From Nocardioides jiangxiensis (GTDB taxonomy: Bacteria > Actinomycetota > Actinomycetes > Propionibacteriales > Nocardioidaceae), in contig NZ_JAUQTA010000001.1 of assembly GCF_030580915.1 (NCBI RefSeq), positions 310,001 to 374,000 on the forward strand: a stretch of DNA of 64,000 bases, read 5' to 3'. Each line of letters begins with the position of its first letter. The first letter of the stretch is position 1. Below, in pieces: positions 1-6,886 of this stretch. A program made the position numbers and the translations under genes. The notes under the pieces were generated by a model. The model made no database searches and was not told the DNA's origin. It saw only the letters and a list, made by a program, of their open reading frames with translations.

Positions 1-78
1 GAGATCTACGAGGGCACCAACGAGATCCAGAAGTGGGTCATCGCCCGCCAGATCCTCGGCCGCGACATCACCGGCTGA
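1..78 (+). CDS. Acyl-CoA dehydrogenase, C-terminal fragment (5' end outside window)
   Basis: The first 25 codons read EIYEGTNEIQKWVIARQILG and a few more residues before TGA. The YEGTNEIQ stretch is the classic C-terminal signature of acyl-CoA dehydrogenases, where the Glu after GT(N/S) is commonly the catalytic base or lies in the FAD/substrate loop, and the R-x-ILGR ending is typical of the family. Only the end of the gene is in the window, so substrate range and length cannot be judged. It fits the many other fatty-acyl dehydrogenases in this window. Confidence 0.9.
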   Translation, partial: EIYEGTNEIQKWVIARQILGRDITG

Positions 79-169
79 CGCCACGGCCCGGCGTCGCCGG
101 CCGACGCATCCGGACCCAGCGGAGGCAAACGCACGGATCAGGTCCCGCGTTGCTGGGTACAGCGACGTC

Positions 170-655
170 GTGACCGACCTCCTGACTGCCCAGGTCCGGC
201 GGAGAGAGCCTCGACGCAGGCTCTCCGCCGTGCTCCTCGTCCTCGCCGTCGCCGCCACCGCCGCCTGCGGTCGGGTCCCGGCACGGCCGGACGAGCAGTC
301 CTGGCGGGAGACCGCGAGCACCGCGGTCGACGACGCGGTGGCACTGGTGGGCACCGCGTCGCTCGTGCTGGAGCAGCAGAAGGACGGGCACCTGCTCGGC
401 GGCTTCGGGGTCTCCACGCTCGTGCACTCCGAGGACTCGCTGGGCAAGGCCGTCGACTCGGTCAGCACGGTGCAACCCCCGGCCGGCGTCGCCGGACTGG
501 CCGACAAGGTCGACCAGGTCCTCAGCGACGCCGACGACGCCGTCCGCACCGCGCGGATGGACCTCGTCGACGGAGAGACGGCGTCGTTCGACGACGACCG
601 GCGCGAGCTGGCCGACGTACGGCACCGCCTGCTCGAGGCGGGTGACCGGCTGTGA
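170..655 (+). CDS. Small putative lipoprotein upstream of NRAMP-like transporter
   Basis: 161 aa from a GTG start. The N-terminus is Arg-rich (about residues 8-17), followed by a hydrophobic segment (LLVLAVAATAAC) ending in a lipobox-like TAAC at about residue 33, so it is probably exported and lipidated. The mature part is a charged helical domain with no family I recognise. The stop overlaps the GTG of the next gene by 4 nt, so it is translationally coupled to the NRAMP-like transporter and PRC-barrel genes. It could be a periplasmic-side accessory or metal-handling protein; that is inference from the operon only. Confidence 0.72.
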   Translation: MTDLLTAQVRRREPRRRLSAVLLVLAVAATAACGRVPARPDEQSWRETASTAVDDAVALVGTASLVLEQQKDGHLLGGFGVSTLVHSEDSLGKAVDSVSTVQPPAGVAGLADKVDQVLSDADDAVRTARMDLVDGETASFDDDRRELADVRHRLLEAGDRL

Positions 656-1881
656 AGAAGTACCTGGCCGTCGCCCTCGGCATCCTGACCGCGATCGGCG
701 GCTTCGTCGACATCGGCGACCTGGTCACCAACGCCGTCGTGGGCTCCCGCTTCGGCATGTCGATGGGCGTCGTCGTCGCCGTCGGCGTGCTCGGCATCTG
801 CGTGTACGCCGAGATGTCCGGCCGCGTCGCCTGCGTCTCGCGCCGCGCGACGTTCGACCTGGTCCGCGAGCGGCTCGGCCCCCGGCTCGGCCTGCTCAAC
901 CTCGTCGCGTCGATGCTGGTCACGTTCCTGACCTTCATCGCGGAGATCGGCGGCGTCGCGCTGTCGCTGGAGCTGGTCAGCTCGGTCAGCTACCTGCTGC
1001 TCGTGCCGTTCGTGGCACTCGTCGTGTGGCTCGTCCTGTGGCGCGCGAAGTTCTCGCACATGGAGAACGTCCTCGGCCTCCTCGGCCTCTGCCTCGTCGC
1101 CTTCTCGGTGGCGCTGTGGCAGCTCGGCCCGGACTGGGGCGACTACCTGGGCCAGGCCGCCCGCTTCGACAAGCCCGCCGACGAGGACTGGTCCACGTGG
1201 GCGTACTACGCCGTCGCGCTGTTCGGCGCCGCGATGACGCCCTACGAGGTCTTCTTCTTCTCCAGCGGGGGCGTCGAGGAGAAGTGGACGCCCGAGGACC
1301 TCGGCGTCATGCGCGCCAACGTCTTCATCGGCTTCCCCCTCGGCGGCCTGCTGTCGCTCTCGATCGCGGGCGTCGCGACCGCCGTCCTGCTGCCGCAGGG
1401 CATCGGCGTCGACGCGCTCGGCCAGGTGGCGCTGCCGGTCGCGGTGGCGCTGGGCAAGGTCGGGCTCGCCGTCGTGATCATCGGCTTCGTCGCCGCGACC
1501 TTCGGTGCCGCCTGCGAGACAGGACTCGGCGTCGGCTACTCGATCGCGCAGTACTTCGGGTGGCAGTGGGGCAAGTTCGTCACCCCGCGCCAGGCCTCGC
1601 GCTTCCACGCCATGCTGCTGGTCGCGACGCTCGCCGCAGTCGCCGTGCTCATGTCGACCGTGGACCCGATCCTCGTCACGGAGGCCTCCGTCGTGTTCTC
1701 GGCGGTCGCGCTCCCCCTCACCTACTTCCCGATCCTCGTCGTGGCCAACGATCCCGACTACCTCGGCGAGTACGTCAACGGCCGGGTCACGAACGCCCTC
1801 GGCCTCGTCTACCTGGTGCTCCTGACGGTGGTCGCGCTGGCCGCGCTGCCGCTGATGGTGATCACCGGAATGGGGGCCTGA
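652..1881 (+). CDS. NRAMP-family divalent metal transporter-like membrane protein (non-canonical)
   Basis: 409 aa, GTG start overlapping the upstream stop (GTGA). Strongly hydrophobic with about 11 predicted membrane segments; length and organisation fit NRAMP/SLC11 transporters (LeuT-like fold, Mn/Fe uptake). The canonical TM1 metal-binding motif DPGN appears as D-I-G-D (residues 20-23), and the TM6 MPH motif appears as A-M-T-P-Y-E (residues 194-199), so two signature sites are altered although a Met and a Pro remain in TM6. It may therefore carry another cation or work differently. It sits between a lipoprotein and a PRC-barrel gene with overlaps on both sides (GTGA and TGATG), indicating one operon. 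Confidence 0.8.
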   Translation: MKKYLAVALGILTAIGGFVDIGDLVTNAVVGSRFGMSMGVVVAVGVLGICVYAEMSGRVACVSRRATFDLVRERLGPRLGLLNLVASMLVTFLTFIAEIGGVALSLELVSSVSYLLLVPFVALVVWLVLWRAKFSHMENVLGLLGLCLVAFSVALWQLGPDWGDYLGQAARFDKPADEDWSTWAYYAVALFGAAMTPYEVFFFSSGGVEEKWTPEDLGVMRANVFIGFPLGGLLSLSIAGVATAVLLPQGIGVDALGQVALPVAVALGKVGLAVVIIGFVAATFGAACETGLGVGYSIAQYFGWQWGKFVTPRQASRFHAMLLVATLAAVAVLMSTVDPILVTEASVVFSAVALPLTYFPILVVANDPDYLGEYVNGRVTNALGLVYLVLLTVVALAALPLMVITGMGA

Positions 1882-2567
1882 TGGCACGCCTGCACGGTCA
1901 CCTCGACGCTGCGCTGCACCTCCTCGACCGCCAGGTCGTGGATGTCGACGGCGCGCTCGTCGGCAAGGTCGACGACCTCGAGATCACCGAGTACGCCGAC
2001 GGGCGGCTGGAGGTCACCGGCCTCCTGCTCGGGCCGGCCGCCCTCGTGGTCCGGGTGGCCACCCGCCACGACGACCGGGCCCTCGCCTGGTGGGTGCGGC
2101 TCGGGCCGCAGTGGCGCGACCGCGGCCGGCCGGGCTGGATCTCGATCGAGGACGTGAAGCAGCTCGACAGCGAGGTGACGCTGCGCAAGCGCCGCGCCGG
2201 CGTCGTCGTACCCCAGCCGGAGGCGGCACCGGGACGCACGCTGCACCGTGCCTCGACCCTGCTGGAGAGCACGGTCGTGGGCCCGGGAGGTGAGGTGCTC
2301 GAGGAGCGGGTCCGCGACTTCCGCCTGGAACCCGGCGAGCGCCCGACCGTGCATGCGCTCATCGTCAGCCGCGGCCGCCCGGGCACGTTGCTCGGCTACG
2401 ACCGCGACCGCGTCAGGCGACCCGTCCTCCTCGCGAAGGCACTGGGCTGGCTCAACCGCCACACCGGCGAGCTGGGACTCGACGACGTCGAGATCGACTG
2501 GGACGGCCGCACCGTCCGGTCGCGCCGGCTTCCCGGGCCCCTGACCCGGCTGCACGCCGAGGCATGA
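1881..2567 (+). CDS. PRC-barrel domain protein
   Basis: 228 aa; ATG overlaps the transporter stop (TGATG). The N-terminal part (about residues 12-70: VVDVDGALVGKVDDLEI) and the C-terminal part (about 150-225, including LGLDDVEIDW) look like two PRC-barrel modules, small beta-barrels that bind RNA, proteins or membrane-associated partners. PRC-barrel proteins are known as cytoplasmic partners of transporters and photosynthetic or ribosome-maturation complexes. Tight coupling to the NRAMP-like transporter suggests a cytosolic regulator or accessory protein of that transporter. No catalytic motif is visible. Confidence 0.78.
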   Translation: MARLHGHLDAALHLLDRQVVDVDGALVGKVDDLEITEYADGRLEVTGLLLGPAALVVRVATRHDDRALAWWVRLGPQWRDRGRPGWISIEDVKQLDSEVTLRKRRAGVVVPQPEAAPGRTLHRASTLLESTVVGPGGEVLEERVRDFRLEPGERPTVHALIVSRGRPGTLLGYDRDRVRRPVLLAKALGWLNRHTGELGLDDVEIDWDGRTVRSRRLPGPLTRLHAEA

Positions 2568-2573
2568 ACGCCG

Positions 2574-3251
2574 TCAGCCGAAGGCGTCGGCAACCGCCTG
2601 CCCGCGGAAGACCCGGAACTCGGTCGCGTCGTCGGGGAACGCCTCGCGCGGCACCGCCCCGCACGCGATCAGCATGTTGCCCTCGCGACGCCCCTTGAGC
2701 GTCGCAGGCTCGACCGCGACCACGAGGCCGCCGAAGTCGCGCGCCGCCGCGACGAACGGCCGGATCCGGGGGTACGGCGGCCGGTCGACGATGTTGGCCA
2801 CGCACACCCCGCGCGGAGCCAGGACGCCCCGCACCTGACGGATCCACGGGGCAGACGTCAGAGCCTCGGGCACGACGCCCCCGTCGTACGCGTCGAGGAT
2901 GACGAGGTCCTGCGAACCGGGCCGGATCCCGGCGACGCCGGTCTGACCGTCCTCGGCCCGGACCTCGATCCCGGAGCGCGGCGGAAGCGGGAGCTCCCGC
3001 TCGACCCGCGCGATCACCGACTCGTCGGGCTCGAGCACGACCTGGCGCGAACCCCGACGGGTGGCCGCGACGTACCGCGGCAGCGTCATCGCCGCACCGC
3101 CGACGTGGAGCACCCGGAGCGGCCCGGCAGGCATCGCGTCGATGAGGTCGCCGATGCGGCGCACGTAGTCGAAGACCAGCCGGGTCGGGTCGTCGGGATC
3201 GACCGCCGACTGCTGCAGGCCGTCCATCTCGAGGACGAAGAGCTCCGCCAC
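2574..3251 (-). CDS. Spermidine synthase-like / SAM-type methyltransferase-fold protein
   Basis: 225 aa from GTG at 3251. The Rossmann core is clear: VLHVGGAAMTLPRYVAA (about residues 47-63) replaces the G-x-G nucleotide motif, VVLEPDESV (about 71-79) supplies the acidic residue after strand 2, and LVILDAYDGGVVPEALT (about 114-130) matches the D-x-Y-D-x-x-x-x-P-x-x-L-x-T pattern of spermidine synthases. It lacks the N-terminal beta domain and membrane segments of full PAPT enzymes, as in a common actinobacterial group called spermidine synthase-like or fused-MFS homologues. True polyamine synthesis is uncertain. It faces the PRC-barrel gene tail to tail with a 6-nt gap. Confidence 0.75.
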   Translation of the reverse strand: MAELFVLEMDGLQQSAVDPDDPTRLVFDYVRRIGDLIDAMPAGPLRVLHVGGAAMTLPRYVAATRRGSRQVVLEPDESVIARVERELPLPPRSGIEVRAEDGQTGVAGIRPGSQDLVILDAYDGGVVPEALTSAPWIRQVRGVLAPRGVCVANIVDRPPYPRIRPFVAAARDFGGLVVAVEPATLKGRREGNMLIACGAVPREAFPDDATEFRVFRGQAVADAFG

Positions 3252-3365
3252 GGCTCAGGACTCGCGGTGGCGGGTGGTGTCCATGCCCCGATCATCCCGG
3301 ATGGGGACGCGCACCCCGGCCGCGGGGCCTTGCCCCGCGCTGCCGGAGCGGCGCAGGGTGGCTCC

Positions 3366-3740
3366 ATGACCATCTCGAAGATCGCCGTCGCCATGTTCTC
3401 CGTCGCGGACCAGGACGCAGCAGTCGCCTACTACACCGGCACCCTCGGGTGGGAGGTGCGCTCGGACGTCTCCTTCGGCGAGGGTGACCAGGCGGGTCGC
3501 TGGGTCGAGGTCGCTCCCCCGGGCTCCGATGCCCGCCTCGCGCTCAACCCGCCGATGAACGGCGAGCCCGGCGGCGGCGCCATCGGCGTCGAGACCCCGG
3601 ACGTCGACGCCACCCGCGCCGTTCTCGAGGCCGCCGGCGCCACGCTGGGCGAACCGATGGGCGGTGACGGCACCGTGCCGCGCATGTTCTCCGTCACCGA
3701 TCCCGACGGCAACTGGATCTGGGTCGTGCAGGAGCGCTGA
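3366..3740 (+). CDS. VOC (glyoxalase/bleomycin-resistance fold) family protein
   Basis: 124 aa. Start chosen at the ATG at 3366 because the protein then begins with the usual first beta strand (MTISKIAVAMFSVADQDAA). Two beta-alpha-beta-beta-beta repeats, the phrase AVAYYTGTLGWEV and the ending FSVTDPDGNWIWVVQE are hallmarks of the vicinal-oxygen-chelate superfamily, which includes glyoxalases, dioxygenases and resistance proteins. The ligand set is not clear enough to name a reaction. It stands alone between two minus-strand genes, converging on helR with a 4-nt gap. Confidence 0.87.
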   Translation: MTISKIAVAMFSVADQDAAVAYYTGTLGWEVRSDVSFGEGDQAGRWVEVAPPGSDARLALNPPMNGEPGGGAIGVETPDVDATRAVLEAAGATLGEPMGGDGTVPRMFSVTDPDGNWIWVVQER

Positions 3741-3744
3741 GCGG

Positions 3745-5892
3745 TCAGGAGAGGACGACCAGCTCGCGCGTCGTCCGGGTCATGGCCACGTAGCGGTCGA
3801 CCGCACCTGCCACCCCGGCGCCGAAGGAACCCGGGTCCACGAGCACGACGAGGTCGAACTCGAGGCCCTTCGCGAGCGTGGGGCTCAGCGACTGCACCCG
3901 GTCCGTCGCAGCGTACGACGGGTCGCCGATGACGCACGCCGTTCCGCTCGGGTTCGCCGCGACCCAGTCCGCCACGACGCCGGCCAGCCCGGCACGCACT
4001 CCGTGGCGGACCGCGACGCCGGCGCGCCGGATCGACGTCGGGACGTTGGCGTCGGGGATCTCCTGCCGGATCACCGGCGCCGCCTCCGCCATCACCTCCT
4101 CGGGCGTGCGGTAGTTGATCGACAGCGACGCCGTCCGGACCTCGGTGAAGCCGACGCGCCGCAGCCGCGCCTCCCAGCTCTCGGGAAACCCGGCGCGCGC
4201 CTGTGCGCGGTCACCGACGATGGTGAAGCTCCGGCTCGGGCAGCGGGCGAGGAGCGTCTGCCACTCGGCATCGGTGAGCTCCTGCGCCTCGTCGACGACG
4301 ATGTGGGCGAAGGGCCCGGCGAGCAGGTTCGGGGAGACTTCGACCAGGCCGGAGGGATCGTCGAGGTCGTTCTGCGCGTCCTGCCCGCGCAGCATGGACA
4401 TCAGCTTCATCTCCGAGTCGTCGTGCTCGATCAGCTGGTCGATGACGAAGGACCGTTCGGCACGTTCGGATGCCAGCACCGCCTCGTTGCGCGCCCTGCG
4501 CCGCGACGCGTCAGGGTCACCCACTCGCCGACGCGCTGCATCCAGCAGCGGGAGGTCCGCCATGGTCCAGGCCCGCGGGTCGGTCCGTCGGAGCAGCTGC
4601 AGCTCCTCCGACCCGAGCCACGGAGCGCAGTGCCGCAGGTAGGCCGGCACCTCCCACAGGTCGCCGACGACGTCGAACGGGTCGAGCAGCGGCCACGCCC
4701 CACCGAGCGCGTCGACGAGGGCCGGGTGTCGCCGGAGGTGGCGTCGGAGGCGGTCGCGCTCGCCGTCGTCGCCGTTGTACCGGTCCAGCAGGATGTCGAC
4801 GAGGGCGTCATGCACCTCGGCCCGGGCCTCGTTGTGCGGCGTACCGGGGTCGGGGGTGCCGAAGGCCTCGGCCCAGTCCCCCGCCGTCAGGCGAAGGTCG
4901 CCCCAGGGCGTCTCGACGAGGAGCGAAGTGGTCGGTGGCTCCTCGTAGAGGCCGACTGCCGGCTCGATCGCCTCCACCATGCGCCGGTCGGCCTTCAGCC
5001 GGGCCACGGCGGCGTCCTGCTCGTGCCGGAGGTCACCACAGCCGGGCACGAGGTCGCGAAGCGTGCACGTCTGCACGCCCTCCTCGCCCAGGCTCGGCAG
5101 CACATCCGCCACGTAGGCGAGGTAGGGCTGGTGCGGCCCGACCACGAGGACGCCACCACGACGGGTGCCCTGTTCCCGGCCCAGGCGAGGGTCGGCGTAC
5201 AGGAGGTAGGCCGCGCGGTGCAGCGCCACGACGGTCTTGCCGGTGCCCGGACCGCCGTCCACGACCAGCGCTCCGCGCGAACCGGCCCGGATGATCGCGT
5301 CCTGGTCGGCCTGCAGCGTGCCGAGGACGTCGCGCATCCGCGGCTCGCGGCTGCTGCCGAGGCTGGCGAGGAACGCGGAGTCGTCGTCGAGCGCCGCGTG
5401 CGCCCTCCCCTCCTCGGTCCACGCCTCGTCCCAGAAGTCGGTGATGCGTCCGCCCGTCCACCGGTACCGGCGCCGGCTCGCGAGCCCGCGCGGATCCGCG
5501 GCCGTGGCCGCGAAGAAGGGCTCGGCTGCGGGCGACCGCCAGTCGACCAGGAGCTGCCGACCGTCGCCGTCGATGAGCCCGAGGCGCCCGATGTAGACGG
5601 GATGGCCCGGGTCGTCGGCCCGGACCATCCGTCCCAGGCAGAGGTCCAGGCTGTACCGGCGCAGCATCCGCGCGCGGGCAGTGAGCCGGTGGATCTCGAG
5701 GTCGCGGTCGAGCGCCGCCTGGCCGTGGCCGCCGGGCTGGCGACGGGTCTCGTCGAGGCGGTCGGCGAGCCCGCCCAGCTGGTCGGCAAGGACCCGCTCG
5801 ATGTGGGCGAAGTGGGTGGCGTCAGCGGCGATGAGGTCGGGCCGGGCCTTGCCGGCCAGGGCGTCGGGCAGGTCGAAGACGGACGTGGTCAC
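3745..5892 (-). CDS. helR: HelR, RNA polymerase recycling motor ATPase (UvrD/HelD-like)
   Basis: 715 aa, the usual HelR length. The N-terminus (MTTSVFDLPDALAGKARPDL, then LGRMVRADDPG and LVDWRSPAAEPFF) is characteristic of the family. The Walker A is GGPGTGKT (about residues 214-221), the Walker B region is HIVVDEAQ, and superfamily-1 motifs near VGDRAQ and NYRTPEEV follow. HelR-type proteins bind RNA polymerase and use ATP to free stalled enzyme; in Streptomyces HelR displaces rifamycins and gives resistance. Here the promoter carries an inverted repeat (5956-5980) that matches the rifamycin-associated element in layout and sequence, which strongly supports the HelR rather than plain HelD assignment. 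Confidence 0.92.
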   Translation of the reverse strand: MTTSVFDLPDALAGKARPDLIAADATHFAHIERVLADQLGGLADRLDETRRQPGGHGQAALDRDLEIHRLTARARMLRRYSLDLCLGRMVRADDPGHPVYIGRLGLIDGDGRQLLVDWRSPAAEPFFAATAADPRGLASRRRYRWTGGRITDFWDEAWTEEGRAHAALDDDSAFLASLGSSREPRMRDVLGTLQADQDAIIRAGSRGALVVDGGPGTGKTVVALHRAAYLLYADPRLGREQGTRRGGVLVVGPHQPYLAYVADVLPSLGEEGVQTCTLRDLVPGCGDLRHEQDAAVARLKADRRMVEAIEPAVGLYEEPPTTSLLVETPWGDLRLTAGDWAEAFGTPDPGTPHNEARAEVHDALVDILLDRYNGDDGERDRLRRHLRRHPALVDALGGAWPLLDPFDVVGDLWEVPAYLRHCAPWLGSEELQLLRRTDPRAWTMADLPLLDAARRRVGDPDASRRRARNEAVLASERAERSFVIDQLIEHDDSEMKLMSMLRGQDAQNDLDDPSGLVEVSPNLLAGPFAHIVVDEAQELTDAEWQTLLARCPSRSFTIVGDRAQARAGFPESWEARLRRVGFTEVRTASLSINYRTPEEVMAEAAPVIRQEIPDANVPTSIRRAGVAVRHGVRAGLAGVVADWVAANPSGTACVIGDPSYAATDRVQSLSPTLAKGLEFDLVVLVDPGSFGAGVAGAVDRYVAMTRTTRELVVLS

Positions 5893-5955
5893 GCGGCTCC
5901 TCGGAGGGTCTCCCCGCCGCCGGCGGGCAGCGGGACCGAGGATTCTGCAGGGCCG

Positions 5956-5980
5956 AGGGGGCCTTGCCGCAAGACCCCCT
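5956..5980 (-). promoter_or_regulatory. Rifamycin-associated element (RAE)-like inverted repeat in the helR promoter
   Basis: Arms of 11 nt, AGGGGGCCTTG and CAAGACCCCCT, flank a 3-nt centre (CCG); the arms agree at 10 of 11 positions. Read toward helR the core is GGGG-T-CTTGCGGCAAG-GCCCC, which from memory agrees with the RAE found before rifamycin-resistance genes, including helR, in actinobacteria. A possible -10 (TATAGC, minus strand, 5990-5985) sits just upstream, so the element would cover the transcription start; that placement is inference. It begins 64 nt upstream of the helR start codon. Confidence 0.82.
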
Positions 5981-5997
5981 GACGGCTATACCTTGGA

Positions 5998-6027
5998 AGT
6001 GGAGAGACCCGCTCTGGTCTCTCCACT
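5998..6027 (-). terminator. Strong hairpin, terminator of the SHOCT gene
   Basis: A perfect 12-bp stem (AGTGGAGAGACC / GGTCTCTCCACT) with a 6-nt loop lies 18 nt after the stop of the minus-strand SHOCT gene and before the helR promoter. It has no long T tract, as is usual in high-GC genomes. It would insulate helR from readthrough. Confidence 0.75.
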
Positions 6028-6044
6028 CGTCGTCGTCAGCGCGG

Positions 6045-6317
6045 TCACTCGTCGAGCGCACGCCGTCGCGACCGGTACTCCTCGGGGTCGATCTCCCCGC
6101 GCGCGAGCCGCTCGTCCAGCAGGCGGCGCGCCTCCCGCCGCGGGCTGTGCTCGAGGTGCTGCACCTCGTCGCGAATGGGGTGGTCCCGGTCGCGCCAGGG
6201 CCAGCCCGCCACGAGCTCGACCAGCCAGATCCCGGCCACGACGAGGACCACCACCGAACCGACCATCGCCAGCCCCATCCAGGCCCAGGCGTGGTTCCCG
6301 TAGTCGTCGAACATCAT
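6045..6317 (-). CDS. Small SHOCT-domain membrane protein
   Basis: 90 aa. One membrane helix (about residues 13-38, WMGLAMVGSVVVLVVAGIWL) is followed by a short basic linker and a C-terminal SHOCT domain (about 61-88: EARRLLDERLARGEIDPEEY), the short module found at the ends of many small envelope proteins. The domain's usual pattern L-x-x-R-x-A-x-G-x-I-x-x-x-E-Y is complete. It is divergent from the PPOX-family gene at 6458 and followed by a strong terminator. Its role is unknown; oligomerisation or stress-linked membrane functions are typical guesses. Confidence 0.85.
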   Translation of the reverse strand: MMFDDYGNHAWAWMGLAMVGSVVVLVVAGIWLVELVAGWPWRDRDHPIRDEVQHLEHSPRREARRLLDERLARGEIDPEEYRSRRRALDE

Positions 6318-6392
6318 CGTCGTCTCCTTCCGGCGTCCGCTCTGCTGTCTACCTCCAACAGTCGCTCGCGCACCGCCGGCAGACCAGTGAGC

Positions 6393-6416
6393 GAGGTCCC
6401 TCGGGGTCAGGACCTC
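6393..6416. promoter_or_regulatory. Inverted repeat between SHOCT and PPOX genes (possible DevR-type site)
   Basis: GAGGTCC and GGACCTC, perfect 7-bp arms, 10-nt spacer. It lies 42 nt upstream of the PPOX start codon and in the divergent promoter region of the SHOCT gene. The half-site AGGACCT is shared with the palindrome upstream of the Usp gene (10529-10541), so both may be targets of the DevR-like regulator encoded at 8498-9130. This is inference from two sites only. Confidence 0.4.
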
Positions 6417-6457
6417 CTACCCGTGTGGCCACGAGACGGAACACGCACGCTGGAGGC

Positions 6458-6877
6458 ATGGACACCGAGCTGCGCTACCGCGAGTGCCGGGACCTCCTGG
6501 CCGCCACCACGGTCGGCCGCTGCGCCCTCAGCACACCGCAGGGCCCGGTCATCGTGCCGGTCAACCACACGGTCGTGGACGACGCCCTCATCCTGCGCAC
6601 CTCTCCCTACAGCCAGCTCGGGACCTACGGGTGGAGCGCCCGCATCGCCTACGAGGTCGACTCCTACGACGAAGCCACACGCTCGGGCTGGAGCGTCATC
6701 GCTGTCGGCACCTGCGAACGGGTCGAGGACCTGGCAGAAGCCAGGTTCCTGCGCACCTTCCACGACCCCGACCCGTGGGCGACCGGTGCACGGACCCTCT
6801 ACCTGCGGCTGCGCTGGGACGAGCTGACCGGTCGGCGGATCGGGGTGACCCGAACGGATGTCCGTTCGGTGGGGTGA
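6458..6877 (+). CDS. Pyridoxamine 5'-phosphate oxidase (PPOX) family protein, split-barrel flavin/F420 fold
   Basis: 139 aa from ATG at 6458. The opening (YRECRDLLAATTVGRCALST, then VPVNHTVVDDALILRT) is the standard split-barrel start of the PNPOx-like family, whose members bind FMN or F420 as small redox proteins. The related protein at 9177-9602 has the same layout. Actinobacterial genomes often place such proteins in DosR/DevR-controlled dormancy regulons, and here it is next to a DevS-like kinase. True pyridoxamine phosphate oxidase activity is unlikely because members this short usually lack the full PdxH signature. Confidence 0.85.
   Translation: MDTELRYRECRDLLAATTVGRCALSTPQGPVIVPVNHTVVDDALILRTSPYSQLGTYGWSARIAYEVDSYDEATRSGWSVIAVGTCERVEDLAEARFLRTFHDPDPWATGARTLYLRLRWDELTGRRIGVTRTDVRSVG
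6850..6869 (+). terminator. Hairpin overlapping the end of the PPOX gene
   Basis: Perfect 9-bp inverted repeat (CCGAACGGA / TCCGTTCGG, 2-nt centre) inside the last codons of the PPOX gene, followed within 10 nt by the stop codon and TTTTGTT. It looks like a terminator embedded in the coding end, or alternatively an operator for the devS-like gene that starts at 6887. I cannot decide between the two from sequence. Confidence 0.5.
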
Positions 6878-6886
6878 TTTTGTTAC

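Noticed and set aside
3252..3285. Nine-codon minigene (ATG at 3285, minus strand) just before the spermidine-synthase-like gene
   Set aside because: Has no ribosome site and could arise by chance; no evidence of a leader peptide.
3321..3341. GC-rich hairpin with GGGGCCTTGCCCC resembling half of the rifamycin-associated element
   Set aside because: It lacks the CGCAAG second half and is not near a rifamycin-resistance gene promoter on the right strand.
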